From positions 372,001 to 436,000 of the forward strand of contig NZ_JAALXT010000004.1 in NCBI RefSeq assembly GCF_011634775.1: a stretch of DNA of 64,000 bases, read 5' to 3'. This stretch comes from Thalassoroseus pseudoceratinae. GTDB taxonomy: Bacteria > Planctomycetota > Planctomycetia > Planctomycetales > Planctomycetaceae. This document shows positions 56,378 through 64,000 of this stretch, in pieces; position 1 is the stretch's first letter, and the number at the start of each line of letters is the position of its first letter. A program made the position numbers and the translations under genes. The notes under the pieces are model-generated. The model ran no database searches, had not been told where the DNA came from, and was given only the letters and a program-made list of their open reading frames with translations.

Positions 56378-57475
56378 ATGCTTCGCTGTATCATCTACCT
56401 CTTGGCGGCGACTTGGCTGTCAACCGAAGCGAGTGTTCTGCAAGCTGCCAACATCGCTCCGCAACGCTTTCCGGTCCAATGCGGACGGCCAGGCGTCTTT
56501 GTGCCGTACGCCTCGGATGGCCCGATCGACCAGTCCAACGACAAGATCACGCGCATCATTGTGGGCATTCACAGCAGCGGATTCGATGCCGAAAAATGTC
56601 TCCGGGCACTGCTGTTGGCAGCATCGAAGGTGAGGGGGGCAACCGAATCGACGCTGATCGTAACCCCTCAGTTTTTCGATGTGAACGCCATCAAGCAGCC
56701 GATTCCGCAGGGGCTGCTCGCGTGGAAGGTGAGTCCCTATCGAGGCAGTTCATTGGCTTGCATCGGTCCGCAGAAAGAAGGGATCGGTTTCAGTGCGTAT
56801 GACGTCATGAATCAGCTTCTTCCGGCCGTGGCCAATTTGGAACGCTTTCGGAATCTCAAGACGGTGGTCGTCTGCGGTCACTCGGCCGGCGGGCAGATGA
56901 CCCAGCGGTACGCAATCACGTCGAAGTTTCGTCCTCCAAAGGGAGTCTCGGTTCGGTTTGTGGCCTCTGGCGCTTCTTCGTTCGCCTATCTAGACAGCAA
57001 GCGACCGCGTCAGCAGGGTCAGGAGATTGTTTTCGAAGAACTCCCGAGTGAATTCTTGGAGAAATACCCCAACTACAACAACTGGGGATATGGGTTGGAT
57101 GCTCGCTATCGCGCCTTTCGCCGGGCCTCGGACGACTATCTGCGGCAGCGTTACGCCAAGCGACGCGTTCTCTATTTGTGCGGATCGGAAGACAACAACC
57201 CGAACGATTCCACGTTGTCCAAGGCGTACGGAGCATTGCTTCAAGGTCGCCAGCGGCTCGAACGCATGAAGCTGTTCTTTGCACACTTGATCGATGTGTA
57301 TGGTGAGGACATCAAGAAGACACATGCGATGGCAATCGCTGAAGGGGTGAATCACAATGGCTTCGACGCCTACGCATCAAACGCAGGGCTCAAGTTTCTA
57401 TTCGATCATTCCCACACCGATACTGACAAAGACGGAGAAACCGACTGGGAAGAGTGGTTGGCTGGAACCGAATAG
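56378..57475 (+). CDS. Secreted alpha/beta hydrolase-like protein with C-terminal Asp-rich motif
   Basis: 365 residues. GGGAGAAAC before ATG 56378. Signal peptide IIYLLAATWLSTEASVLQA. Core has strand TRIIVGIHSSGFDAEKCLRAL, nucleophile elbow VVCGHSAGGQMTQRYA (GxSxG, Ser) and later HNGFDAYA (His). C-terminal SHTDTDKDGETDWEEWLAGTE resembles a dockerin/EF-hand-like calcium loop. Similar to bacterial lipase/esterase or dipeptidyl-peptidase-like folds, but I cannot name a family. Sits between the pseudogene fragment and the intact symporter and may have moved in or been left by a tandem duplication. Confidence 0.8.
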   Translation: MLRCIIYLLAATWLSTEASVLQAANIAPQRFPVQCGRPGVFVPYASDGPIDQSNDKITRIIVGIHSSGFDAEKCLRALLLAASKVRGATESTLIVTPQFFDVNAIKQPIPQGLLAWKVSPYRGSSLACIGPQKEGIGFSAYDVMNQLLPAVANLERFRNLKTVVVCGHSAGGQMTQRYAITSKFRPPKGVSVRFVASGASSFAYLDSKRPRQQGQEIVFEELPSEFLEKYPNYNNWGYGLDARYRAFRRASDDYLRQRYAKRRVLYLCGSEDNNPNDSTLSKAYGALLQGRQRLERMKLFFAHLIDVYGEDIKKTHAMAIAEGVNHNGFDAYASNAGLKFLFDHSHTDTDKDGETDWEEWLAGTE

Positions 57476-57588
57476 TTACCCAATCCAACATTTACCGAAT
57501 CCGCTTCCCAAGCCGCGAAACTCCGGCAAGTTGGCGTTATACTCGCTAGGCAAACAAATGCCGTTTTGTTGATTTGTGCGAGACGCCC

Positions 57589-59292
57589 ATGTTTGCTGAA
57601 CTTGCTGCGGGTTTGACGTTCCCCGACTATTTCGTGCTCGCCGCATTCTTGGCGGGGATGCTGGTGATGGGGGTGGTAATTGCTCGCAAGCAGCAATCGA
57701 GCGATGACTTCTTCGTCGCCGGTCGCAATATGCCGGCTTGGGCGGTCGGCATTAGTTTGTTTGCCTCACTGCTGTCCACGATCACTTATCTCGGTATGCC
57801 AGGCGAGATGTTTCGCACCGGCGTGGCGTTTCTGACCCGACAGTTGCCGATTCCGCTCGTATTGGCGGTCGTGTGGGGACTGTGGATTCCCTTCTTCATG
57901 CGACTCCGGCTCACCAGTGCCTACGAATACCTAGAGCGACGCTTCAACTATCCGGTTCGCGCATTTGCTGCCGTGTTTTGTCTGCTGCTGCTCTTTGGTT
58001 GGATTTCCGTCGTGGTGCTGACGGCGTCTCGAGCGATGGCGGAAATCACCGTACCGGCCATTGCCGATCCCGTCGCGAGAGCCGAAACACTCAACCGCAT
58101 GATGTTCGGAATCATCATCGGGGTCGGACTATTCTCCGTGCTATACACAACTCTCGGCGGAATTCGCGCGGTCGTCTGGACCGATGTCATCCAGTTCACC
58201 GTGTTGCTCGTCGGTGCCGTCGTCACGATGATGTCGATTGCTTCCATGACGGGCACCGGCATTAGCGACTGGATCACTGCAAGCCAAGCGTATCAGCACG
58301 AAGAAGTTCAGTGGTTCGATTGGAGCGTCTCCAACCGGTCGACTGTGTTCACGATCACGGTGAACATGTTCTTTTGGTTCATCTGCACACACGGCGCCAA
58401 CCAAGTCGCCTTACAACGTTATTTCACCGTTAAGGATGCTTCCGCCGCGAGACGCACTTACCTCGTCAGTGCGGTCGCTAGCATTCTTATCGGCGTGTTG
58501 CTAGCCGGCGTCGGAATTGCCTTGATGTCGTTTCTACAGATGTCCGACCTACCAGTCAAAGAGGAACTTCTCAATTCCCAAGTCGGAGCAAGAGGTGACT
58601 TGCCGGATCAAGTGTTTCCGCAATTCATTCGGATGTACTTGCCAGCAGGGATGAAAGGACTCGTGGTCGCGGCCTTGTTTGCAGCTGCAATGTCAACTAT
58701 CGATTCCGGTGCGAACTCGGCTTCCACAATTATCACCGTCGACTTCATCCGCCCGTTTTCCAAAACACCAGCTTCATCAACGAAGGAATTACAACGTGCC
58801 CGAAAACTCACCGCTGCCGCCGGTGTGACGGTTGTTCTCTACACAATGCTGCTCTACCAAATCTCTAAGGGCACAAACATTATCGACTTAACCCAAAAAG
58901 GTTTCAATTGTTTTCTCGGTGCCTTAGGTGGATTGTTTGTTCTAGGGATGTTCTCACGTCGCGTGACCGCTTCTATCGCCCTCATTGCATTGCTAGTTGG
59001 TGAAGTCTTCGGAGTGGTGACAAGCTATTTCCGAGAGATCACTAGCTGGCTAGCGAACACCCAAGGCGGGTGGTGGGCCGAAAATCTCGGTGGAAAGTCA
59101 ATAGAGATTGCTGGCATCCTAAACTATGAAGGCACACCGTTCTCGACTCACCTAGTCGTACCGGGCGCCTGGGTTGTCACGGTCGTAGTGGGCATCACTC
59201 TAGCATTCATCTTCCGCACAAATTGCACAGAGACCCAAAGCAACTGGACATGGAAGAAGGTCGTCCACGGCCATCAAGACGAGACAAGATAG
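57589..59292 (+). CDS. Sodium:solute symporter (SSS family)
   Basis: 567 residues from ATG 57589 (frame open to 57574). About 13-14 hydrophobic helices. SSS features: DDFFVAGRNMPAWAVGISLFASLLSTITYLGMPGEMF, YEYLERRF, GGIRAVVWTDVIQF, VALQRYFTVKD and ALFAAAMSTIDSGANSASTIITVDFIRPF (Na2-site Ser/Thr region). Such symporters carry sugars, sialic acid-like compounds or amino acids with sodium; substrate is not readable. A TATACT at 57538-57543 is a candidate -10, conserved in the pseudogene copy. Next gene is on the opposite strand. Confidence 0.94.
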   Translation: MFAELAAGLTFPDYFVLAAFLAGMLVMGVVIARKQQSSDDFFVAGRNMPAWAVGISLFASLLSTITYLGMPGEMFRTGVAFLTRQLPIPLVLAVVWGLWIPFFMRLRLTSAYEYLERRFNYPVRAFAAVFCLLLLFGWISVVVLTASRAMAEITVPAIADPVARAETLNRMMFGIIIGVGLFSVLYTTLGGIRAVVWTDVIQFTVLLVGAVVTMMSIASMTGTGISDWITASQAYQHEEVQWFDWSVSNRSTVFTITVNMFFWFICTHGANQVALQRYFTVKDASAARRTYLVSAVASILIGVLLAGVGIALMSFLQMSDLPVKEELLNSQVGARGDLPDQVFPQFIRMYLPAGMKGLVVAALFAAAMSTIDSGANSASTIITVDFIRPFSKTPASSTKELQRARKLTAAAGVTVVLYTMLLYQISKGTNIIDLTQKGFNCFLGALGGLFVLGMFSRRVTASIALIALLVGEVFGVVTSYFREITSWLANTQGGWWAENLGGKSIEIAGILNYEGTPFSTHLVVPGAWVVTVVVGITLAFIFRTNCTETQSNWTWKKVVHGHQDETR

Positions 59293-59313
59293 ACCTCCAA
59301 TCGGCCGAACGAT

Positions 59314-60123
59314 TCAGCCTTTGAGACCGCTCGTTGCAATGCCTTGAATAAACGTTTTCTGTGCCAAGAAGAACAACAGAATCACAGGCAGCGTAAACAG
59401 AACTGCTCCCGCCATTAGCGGACCAAACTCCGTGCGATAACTACTCAGGTATTGTTGCAACTCGTACGCCAACGGCAATCGCTTCGGATCATTCAAGTAC
59501 AAAAGCGGTCCGGCGAATTCGTTCCATGTGTGCAGGAACTGAAACAAAGACACCGTCGCCAACGCCGGCCACGACAATGGAACGACAATTGTCCGTAAGA
59601 TTGTCCACTCACTTGCGCCATCTAATCGAGCGGCTTCAGAAAGTTCTTCCGGAATCGTCAAGAAGAACTGCCTCAACAGAAAGACATAGAATGCTTCGCC
59701 AGCCAGAAAGCTAGGCAACACGAGCGGCCACCAAGTATTGTAGAGTCCCAGAGTAGCAAACAATTCAAACCGAGGCAACATCGTCACATGAAACGGCAAC
59801 AGCATCGTGGAAATCAACAGAAAGAATAGCCAATCTCGCCCTGGCCATGTCAGCCGCGAAAACCCATAGGCAACGAGAGTACAACTAACAACGGTCCCAA
59901 CCACGTTCAAAACCAAAAGCAAAATCGAATTCGCAAGGCTTTGCAGGTAATTGCCAGACTGAACAGCAATGCGATAGTTTTGCCAGTAAAGTTCACTCGG
60001 CCAAATTTCGGTTTCAAGCTGCCCCGGTGGTTTGAGTGACCCTAGTACCATATATAGTAACGGTAGCAAGAACGCGACCGCGACGAGGACTAGCAAGGGG
60101 TGCGTCAATTTCCTAGCGCTCAT
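59314..60123 (-). CDS. Carbohydrate ABC transporter permease, MalG type
   Basis: 269 residues. Start taken at ATG 60123, overlapping the binding-protein gene end by 11 bp; the ORF's longer 60234 start is inside that gene. Six hydrophobic helices; the ABC permease EAA loop reads EAARLDGASEWTILRTIVVPLSWPALATV. Inner-membrane half of a sugar importer. Last gene of the unit 62379 to 59314; no ATPase follows within this window. Confidence 0.9.
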   Translation of the reverse strand: MSARKLTHPLLVLVAVAFLLPLLYMVLGSLKPPGQLETEIWPSELYWQNYRIAVQSGNYLQSLANSILLLVLNVVGTVVSCTLVAYGFSRLTWPGRDWLFFLLISTMLLPFHVTMLPRFELFATLGLYNTWWPLVLPSFLAGEAFYVFLLRQFFLTIPEELSEAARLDGASEWTILRTIVVPLSWPALATVSLFQFLHTWNEFAGPLLYLNDPKRLPLAYELQQYLSSYRTEFGPLMAGAVLFTLPVILLFFLAQKTFIQGIATSGLKG

Positions 60124-61438
60124 TTTGAACCTTGTCCAACTGCAGTTGCACATCGCGAGCCGCGTCTTGTAGCGCCTGAGCGGGTGTCTTTTGAAGAGTA
60201 AGAGCTTCATCAGCCGCTTGGTTAACGCGTTCATAGTAATACGCTTGCACGGGAATCGCAGGCGTAGGAACTTGATACTCAGACTCTGCTAACTCGACGA
60301 ACAACCGAAAGCGAGGGTGTTGATCGAGATACTTTTGAAAGTGAGGATGAGCCGTCACCGAGGGACTCGCGGGGATCCATCCCCCAGAACTCGCAGTGAG
60401 CGCCGCATCCGCCTCGTGACCATCAAACCCCGACCAAAACTTGATAAACTCCCACACGCCGCGTTTCTTCTGGCAGTCTTTCGGAACCACGAAAAAATTT
60501 CCATTCACCCAACCTGCGTTTGGCCGCCCGCCAGATGGATAGGGCAGGGGAGTCACACCGTACTGAAAGTTCCCTGAAGATTCCTCTCGCACCCGATCAA
60601 GTTCAGCCACTCGCCATTGACCATCCATCATCAAACTGTAGCGACCATCTCTTAGCATGGATCCTGCACCGGCCTCTCGGTTTGTACTACGAAATGCTCG
60701 AATTTGATCGAGTCCTAGATGGTCTGTGTAAGACGTCATCCACTCAAGAGCTTCAATCACTTTCGGATGATCCGGCGTCACTAGTTGCTGTTCTTCATCA
60801 TAAAAATCTCCGCCGAATGCGATTCCCCAAGCCCACAGGCGGCGGTTGTCTGGCAGGTACGCAATTGAGCGTTCTCTAGTTGCCGGCCGTTTGGCGATTT
60901 GATCAAGTTGTGAGATTGTCTTAGGTGGTGAGAACGGCTCAATAGCAGACTCCCGGTAAAACAACAATCGGATATCGAGTGCGTTGCAGATTGCATAGAG
61001 GTTGTTGTCGTAGGTCCCAATCTGTCTTGCAGGCGGATATAGCCAATGTTCGAGTCGGTGATAAGTTTGTTCGTCGGGACAGAGTTCCCGTATTGGCATG
61101 AGCACACCCGCATTCGCCCACTGCGCGATAACCTGATCGTCTTGATTCAGTAAATCCGGTGCATCGCCACCTTGCAGCGACATGAAGAACTTCATATCCA
61201 AGTTCTGCCCAGGAACGGCAATTTCATCAACCCAATACAGATCCTGTGAATCGTTAAACCGTCGAACAATGTCTTGAACAATCGTTCGTTCCGTGCCACC
61301 CCAGAAATGCCAAAACACAATCCGTTCTCGCTCGGACCGAGTCACGGCAGATTCTGAAAACTGCATGGAAACAGACCAACTAAGAGCTAAGCCGATGACG
61401 GTGACTAGTAGTATGGTCTGAATTCGGAGACGATGCAT
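60113..61438 (-). CDS. Extracellular solute-binding protein of the sugar ABC transporter
   Basis: 441 residues from ATG 61438. Membrane-anchor/signal IQTILLVTVIGLALSWSVSM, no clear lipobox. Family 1 fold: RIVFWHFWGGTERTIVQDIVRRFNDSQ, GGDAPDLLNQDDQVIAQWANAGVLMPI, GVTPLPYPSGGRPNAGWVNGNFFVV, KRGVWEFIKFWSG. Presents sugar to the permeases. It starts 17 bp after the MalF-type gene and overlaps the MalG-type gene, an operon order permease-binding protein-permease. Confidence 0.9.
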   Translation of the reverse strand: MHRLRIQTILLVTVIGLALSWSVSMQFSESAVTRSERERIVFWHFWGGTERTIVQDIVRRFNDSQDLYWVDEIAVPGQNLDMKFFMSLQGGDAPDLLNQDDQVIAQWANAGVLMPIRELCPDEQTYHRLEHWLYPPARQIGTYDNNLYAICNALDIRLLFYRESAIEPFSPPKTISQLDQIAKRPATRERSIAYLPDNRRLWAWGIAFGGDFYDEEQQLVTPDHPKVIEALEWMTSYTDHLGLDQIRAFRSTNREAGAGSMLRDGRYSLMMDGQWRVAELDRVREESSGNFQYGVTPLPYPSGGRPNAGWVNGNFFVVPKDCQKKRGVWEFIKFWSGFDGHEADAALTASSGGWIPASPSVTAHPHFQKYLDQHPRFRLFVELAESEYQVPTPAIPVQAYYYERVNQAADEALTLQKTPAQALQDAARDVQLQLDKVQNER

Positions 61439-61455
61439 GACAACCCGAATAAAAT

Positions 61456-62379
61456 TTAGCTTCGGTAGTGAACCCAGTGTCTCGAAGATCGAAACAACAT
61501 GACAGTTAGAAACACGACCACCATAAACAGTGACCAGCAAACTGCACTTGCGTAGCCCGCGTCGAGGTATTTAAAGGACCAAAGAAAGACGTGCAGTGAA
61601 ACCACAAGTGTTGATCCGTCAGGCCCACCGGTTCCACCACTGATGACGTAAGGTTGTGTGAAGTATTGCACGCTTTGAACAATCCCCATCACTGCATTGA
61701 AGAAAATGACAGGCGTCAACTGTGGCAATGTCACATGCCAGAACTTGCGGAGGGAATCCGCACCATCGAGTTCGGCGGCTTCATACAACTCTCGGGGGAT
61801 GTTTTGCAGAGCGGCTAAATAGATCAGAATGAAATTGCCGACACCCCAGAGCGACATTAACACCAGGGCATCCTTAGAACCCACTCCTGCCATCCCTGTC
61901 ACGATTTGACTAGGATTAAACAGTTCCGCCGAACTATTGAACCAATTCGGTGCAAGGCCTAGTAGACTCAGCAATCGATTGGCTAGCCCCTGTTGTGGAT
62001 CGAGCAACCAAATCCAGACCGTCGCCGTCGCAACAGTCGGTATCACCGAGGGAATAAAAAACAGAGTCCGAAAGACCGATTGACCCCAAACTTTCTGATT
62101 AAGTAAAACCGCAAGCCCAACCCCTAGCAATATGCTTCCAGGAATCGCAAGCATTGCGTAGTAACTCGTGTTCCAGAGTGCTTGCCCGAAACCTTGTCCG
62201 CTCCGAACTTCATTAACGAGCCGTTGATAGTTCTCCGTCCCGATCCATTCCGGCGAGGTCAACAAATCGTAGCGACAAAAACTCCAGTACAATGTCGTGA
62301 TGAATGGATAGGCAGTCAGTAGAAGAAAGCCCACGACCCATGGTGAGACAAAGATGAGTCCATCACGAAGTTGACGCAT
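61456..62379 (-). CDS. Carbohydrate ABC transporter permease, MalF type
   Basis: 307 residues from ATG 62379 (AGGA five bases upstream, better than 62397). Six helices beginning LIFVSPWVVGFLLLTAYPFITTLYWSF; EAA loop YEAAELDGADSLRKFWHVTLPQLTPVIF. First gene of the three-gene sugar import unit. Upstream gene (methyltransferase) is on the same strand, 105 bp away. Confidence 0.9.
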   Translation of the reverse strand: MRQLRDGLIFVSPWVVGFLLLTAYPFITTLYWSFCRYDLLTSPEWIGTENYQRLVNEVRSGQGFGQALWNTSYYAMLAIPGSILLGVGLAVLLNQKVWGQSVFRTLFFIPSVIPTVATATVWIWLLDPQQGLANRLLSLLGLAPNWFNSSAELFNPSQIVTGMAGVGSKDALVLMSLWGVGNFILIYLAALQNIPRELYEAAELDGADSLRKFWHVTLPQLTPVIFFNAVMGIVQSVQYFTQPYVISGGTGGPDGSTLVVSLHVFLWSFKYLDAGYASAVCWSLFMVVVFLTVMLFRSSRHWVHYRS

Positions 62380-62484
62380 TGATTCCTGCCGAATCACAAA
62401 TCTCGAGAAATTGTCAACACGCCAAACCTAAGACCACTTAGTCGAAACATACAGTCGATCATTCCCCGTATGATGAGAATGCAG

Positions 62485-63444
62485 TTAGTCGCATGGCATT
62501 GGCTGATTCGAGAGTGTCCGTGTGCCTTGCACGTTGACACCGCTGCCGATGATCAGGTTGTTCTGATAACACCAGCGATAAAACCGCCCGGTTTTCTCAG
62601 GGGGAAGGACTCGAATATCCTCAAACCCTGCAGACCGGAACCAATCCATCAATTCAGCAACGGTATGATGATGCTGATAGGCGGGGGCATACCAATCAAA
62701 AGTATCACAAATCCGGTTTTCACGACTTGGATGATTACTAAAGTTGACGACCTTGTTGAGTGTTCGGTTGAGAACGGGAATTCCGCCGAGCGTGGCACCA
62801 AAGCGAGACCACCGCTCAAGACGATCGTTACTCCATCGCACAGTACGGTGACGCAGTCGGTTATTGATCCACTCCTGCCACCACTGATTTCGACGATAGA
62901 GCCAAACCGCAAGTCGTCCGCCGGGTTTCACCATTTTAGCGGCTGCGTTAAATACGTCTTGAGTCTTGGCGTCGTGGTGCATCACACCGATTGAAAAGAC
63001 AGCGTCGAAACTCTCAGGAGCAAACGGTAGTTTCTTTAAGTCGGCTTGTACGAAGTGAGTGTTCGGCTGGTCTTCGCAGAGTTTCTTGGCCTTATCGACG
63101 GCATTGCTATGATCGGCTCCGTAGACTATGGCTCCGGCTTCGGCAAGGATCTTGCAATAACGTCCGCCTCCACAACCTGCATCAAGAACTCTGAGGCCGG
63201 ACATTTCCGACAACCGAAACCCTGTTTTGGCTTCGAACGTCGCACGGTCCTCGTCGGCATGCGCGACTTCATAGCGATTCCACTGGAAGCCAAAACTGGC
63301 TAGATGTTGCGACTCCACAAACCGCGGAATGCCGTTCTCGATTGGGTACTGCGTGCCACAGGTCGAGCAAACAAGTTTCTGGTCCGACTCGACGAGGGTG
63401 CCGCCATCAGCAGGACATTGGAGTTGCGTCAACCAGGTCGACAT
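62485..63444 (-). CDS. Class I SAM-dependent methyltransferase with N-terminal Trm112-like zinc ribbon
   Basis: 319 residues. N-terminal CPADGGTL...CSTCGTQYPIENGIPRFV is a Trm112-type zinc ribbon; then SAM motif I VLDAGCGGGRY, acidic loop ADHSNAVDKAKKL, FVQADLKKLPFAPESFDAVFSIGVMHH and VKPGGRLAVWLYRRNQ (post-I/II/III). UbiE/Coq5-like or bacterial small-molecule methyltransferase; substrate unknown. Starts 12 bp after the MBL hydrolase stop on the same strand, so probably co-transcribed. Confidence 0.88.
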   Translation of the reverse strand: MSTWLTQLQCPADGGTLVESDQKLVCSTCGTQYPIENGIPRFVESQHLASFGFQWNRYEVAHADEDRATFEAKTGFRLSEMSGLRVLDAGCGGGRYCKILAEAGAIVYGADHSNAVDKAKKLCEDQPNTHFVQADLKKLPFAPESFDAVFSIGVMHHDAKTQDVFNAAAKMVKPGGRLAVWLYRRNQWWQEWINNRLRHRTVRWSNDRLERWSRFGATLGGIPVLNRTLNKVVNFSNHPSRENRICDTFDWYAPAYQHHHTVAELMDWFRSAGFEDIRVLPPEKTGRFYRWCYQNNLIIGSGVNVQGTRTLSNQPMPCD

Positions 63445-63456
63445 GGATTGACACTT

Positions 63457-64000
63457 TCAAAATTCGACAGTCCAAGGATCGCGAGCGAGTTCGGTATTTG
63501 GAAAGATCTTGCGAACGCCTTCAATCCCGATCGGGTCATCTTGTGGTTGATCAGGCCCAAAGTGCGTGAGAATCAAACGCCCAACCGACGCTTTACGGGC
63601 GAGTTCCCCCACGGCGGTTGAGTGACTATGACCGGTGGGCACTGTGTACTCAGCCATCGCGTCGGGAAAGTTGCATTCATGAATGAGAAGATCGACACCT
63701 TTGATGAAATCAAAGTACTTCTCACTGTCACTTGTCGTTGTATCTGTGATGAAGGCCAGCGACTTGTCTGGCCAATCAATCCGATACCCCATGGAACCAC
63801 CCGGGTGCGTTAGTGGCCGATGTGTTAACCGACCACCTCCCGCCACTTGCCACTCGGCATCGAGTTCCAAGTATTCAAAATTCAATGGAGCCGGGAACAA
63901 TCCGCTCGACAGCAAATGCGACTGAACCGTCTCTAATGTTGCGGCATTCGCGTGTACTCGCACCTTGTCAACAATGCCTTTGAGCATTGGAACGAGGAAA
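63457..64000 (-). CDS. Metallo-beta-lactamase-fold hydrolase, C-terminal part (5' end cut by window)
   Basis: Frame stays open through the window edge (Phe-Leu-Val-Pro precede Met 63987), so the true start is outside. Visible 181 codons include TDTTTSDSEKYFDFIKGVDLLIHECNFPDAMAEYTVPTGHSHSTAVGELARKASVGRLILTHFGPDQ, the C-terminal motifs of RNase-Z-like/ElaC-type MBL hydrolases (His in GHSHSTA and LTHFGP, Asp in ITDTT). The N-terminal HxHxDH is not in the window. Probably an RNA or small-molecule hydrolase. Confidence 0.85.
   Translation of the reverse strand, partial: FLVPMLKGIVDKVRVHANAATLETVQSHLLSSGLFPAPLNFEYLELDAEWQVAGGGRLTHRPLTHPGGSMGYRIDWPDKSLAFITDTTTSDSEKYFDFIKGVDLLIHECNFPDAMAEYTVPTGHSHSTAVGELARKASVGRLILTHFGPDQPQDDPIGIEGVRKIFPNTELARDPWTVEF

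Noticed and set aside
56030-57828. Insertion sequence or composite transposon bounded by direct repeats
   Set aside because: The direct repeats are parts of a symporter gene, not IS ends; there is no transposase in between.

Overview
The window reads as chromosomal DNA of a planctomycete (class Planctomycetia; genus not determinable from sequence alone). The evidence is the gene families present: a type IV prepilin-like DUF1559 protein followed by a small lipoprotein, a TIGR02996/leucine-rich protein, two planctomycete-type cytochrome c proteins (one with WD40 repeats), a membrane-bound-dehydrogenase-like propeller protein with an SGNH domain, a Ser/Thr kinase with a membrane anchor, and many secreted proteins of unknown role. 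Most genes are ordinary housekeeping genes in short operons or singly, on both strands. I see no rRNA, tRNA, CRISPR array, prophage, plasmid function or complete insertion sequence.

Layout. 1-10 kb: truncated Ser/Thr kinase, OmpA-like lipoprotein, a small hypothetical, a thioredoxin-fold protein, a TPR protein, mcsA-mcsB (protein arginine phosphorylation), trpE, and the DUF1559 + lipoprotein pair. 10-20 kb: a coiled-coil hypothetical, a family 2 glycosyltransferase, a TMTC-like membrane protein, bioB, ung, an HD/PAS/GGDEF signalling protein, and a DUF58 protein. 20-32.5 kb: an esterase, the cytochrome/dehydrogenase pair, pepA, a Uma2 protein, sat, a secreted propeller-like protein, and a Gfo/Idh/MocA oxidoreductase. 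32.5-40 kb: sucC-sucD, fucU, map, ankyrin, SMR transporter and several small hypotheticals, interspersed with palindromic repeats. 40-51 kb: purA, a response regulator, a thioredoxin-like lipoprotein, lexA, a very basic and a very acidic small protein, purine nucleoside phosphorylase, the TIGR02996 protein and the WD40 cytochrome. 51-64 kb: the ileS-trmL-small basic protein operon, a hypothetical, a decayed copy of a Na+/solute symporter 5' end, a secreted hydrolase, the intact symporter, a sugar ABC transporter (permease, binding protein, permease; no ATPase), a methyltransferase, and a truncated metallo-beta-lactamase-fold hydrolase.

The most noteworthy structure outside normal genes is (i) a family of composite palindromes built on GTAGGCTGGG...CCCAGCCTAC that sit at the 3' ends of genes and supply the stop codon of at least two; (ii) a 300 bp duplicated, frameshifted symporter fragment flanking a hydrolase gene; (iii) a 29-codon, 55 percent Lys/Arg gene in the ileS-trmL operon, too short for usual ORF calling; (iv) an Asp/Phe low-complexity protein; and (v) perfect palindromes in the purA/response-regulator and lexA upstream regions. 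I found no clear multi-gene defence or other novel system. Functional claims rest on motif recognition by eye, without database searches.
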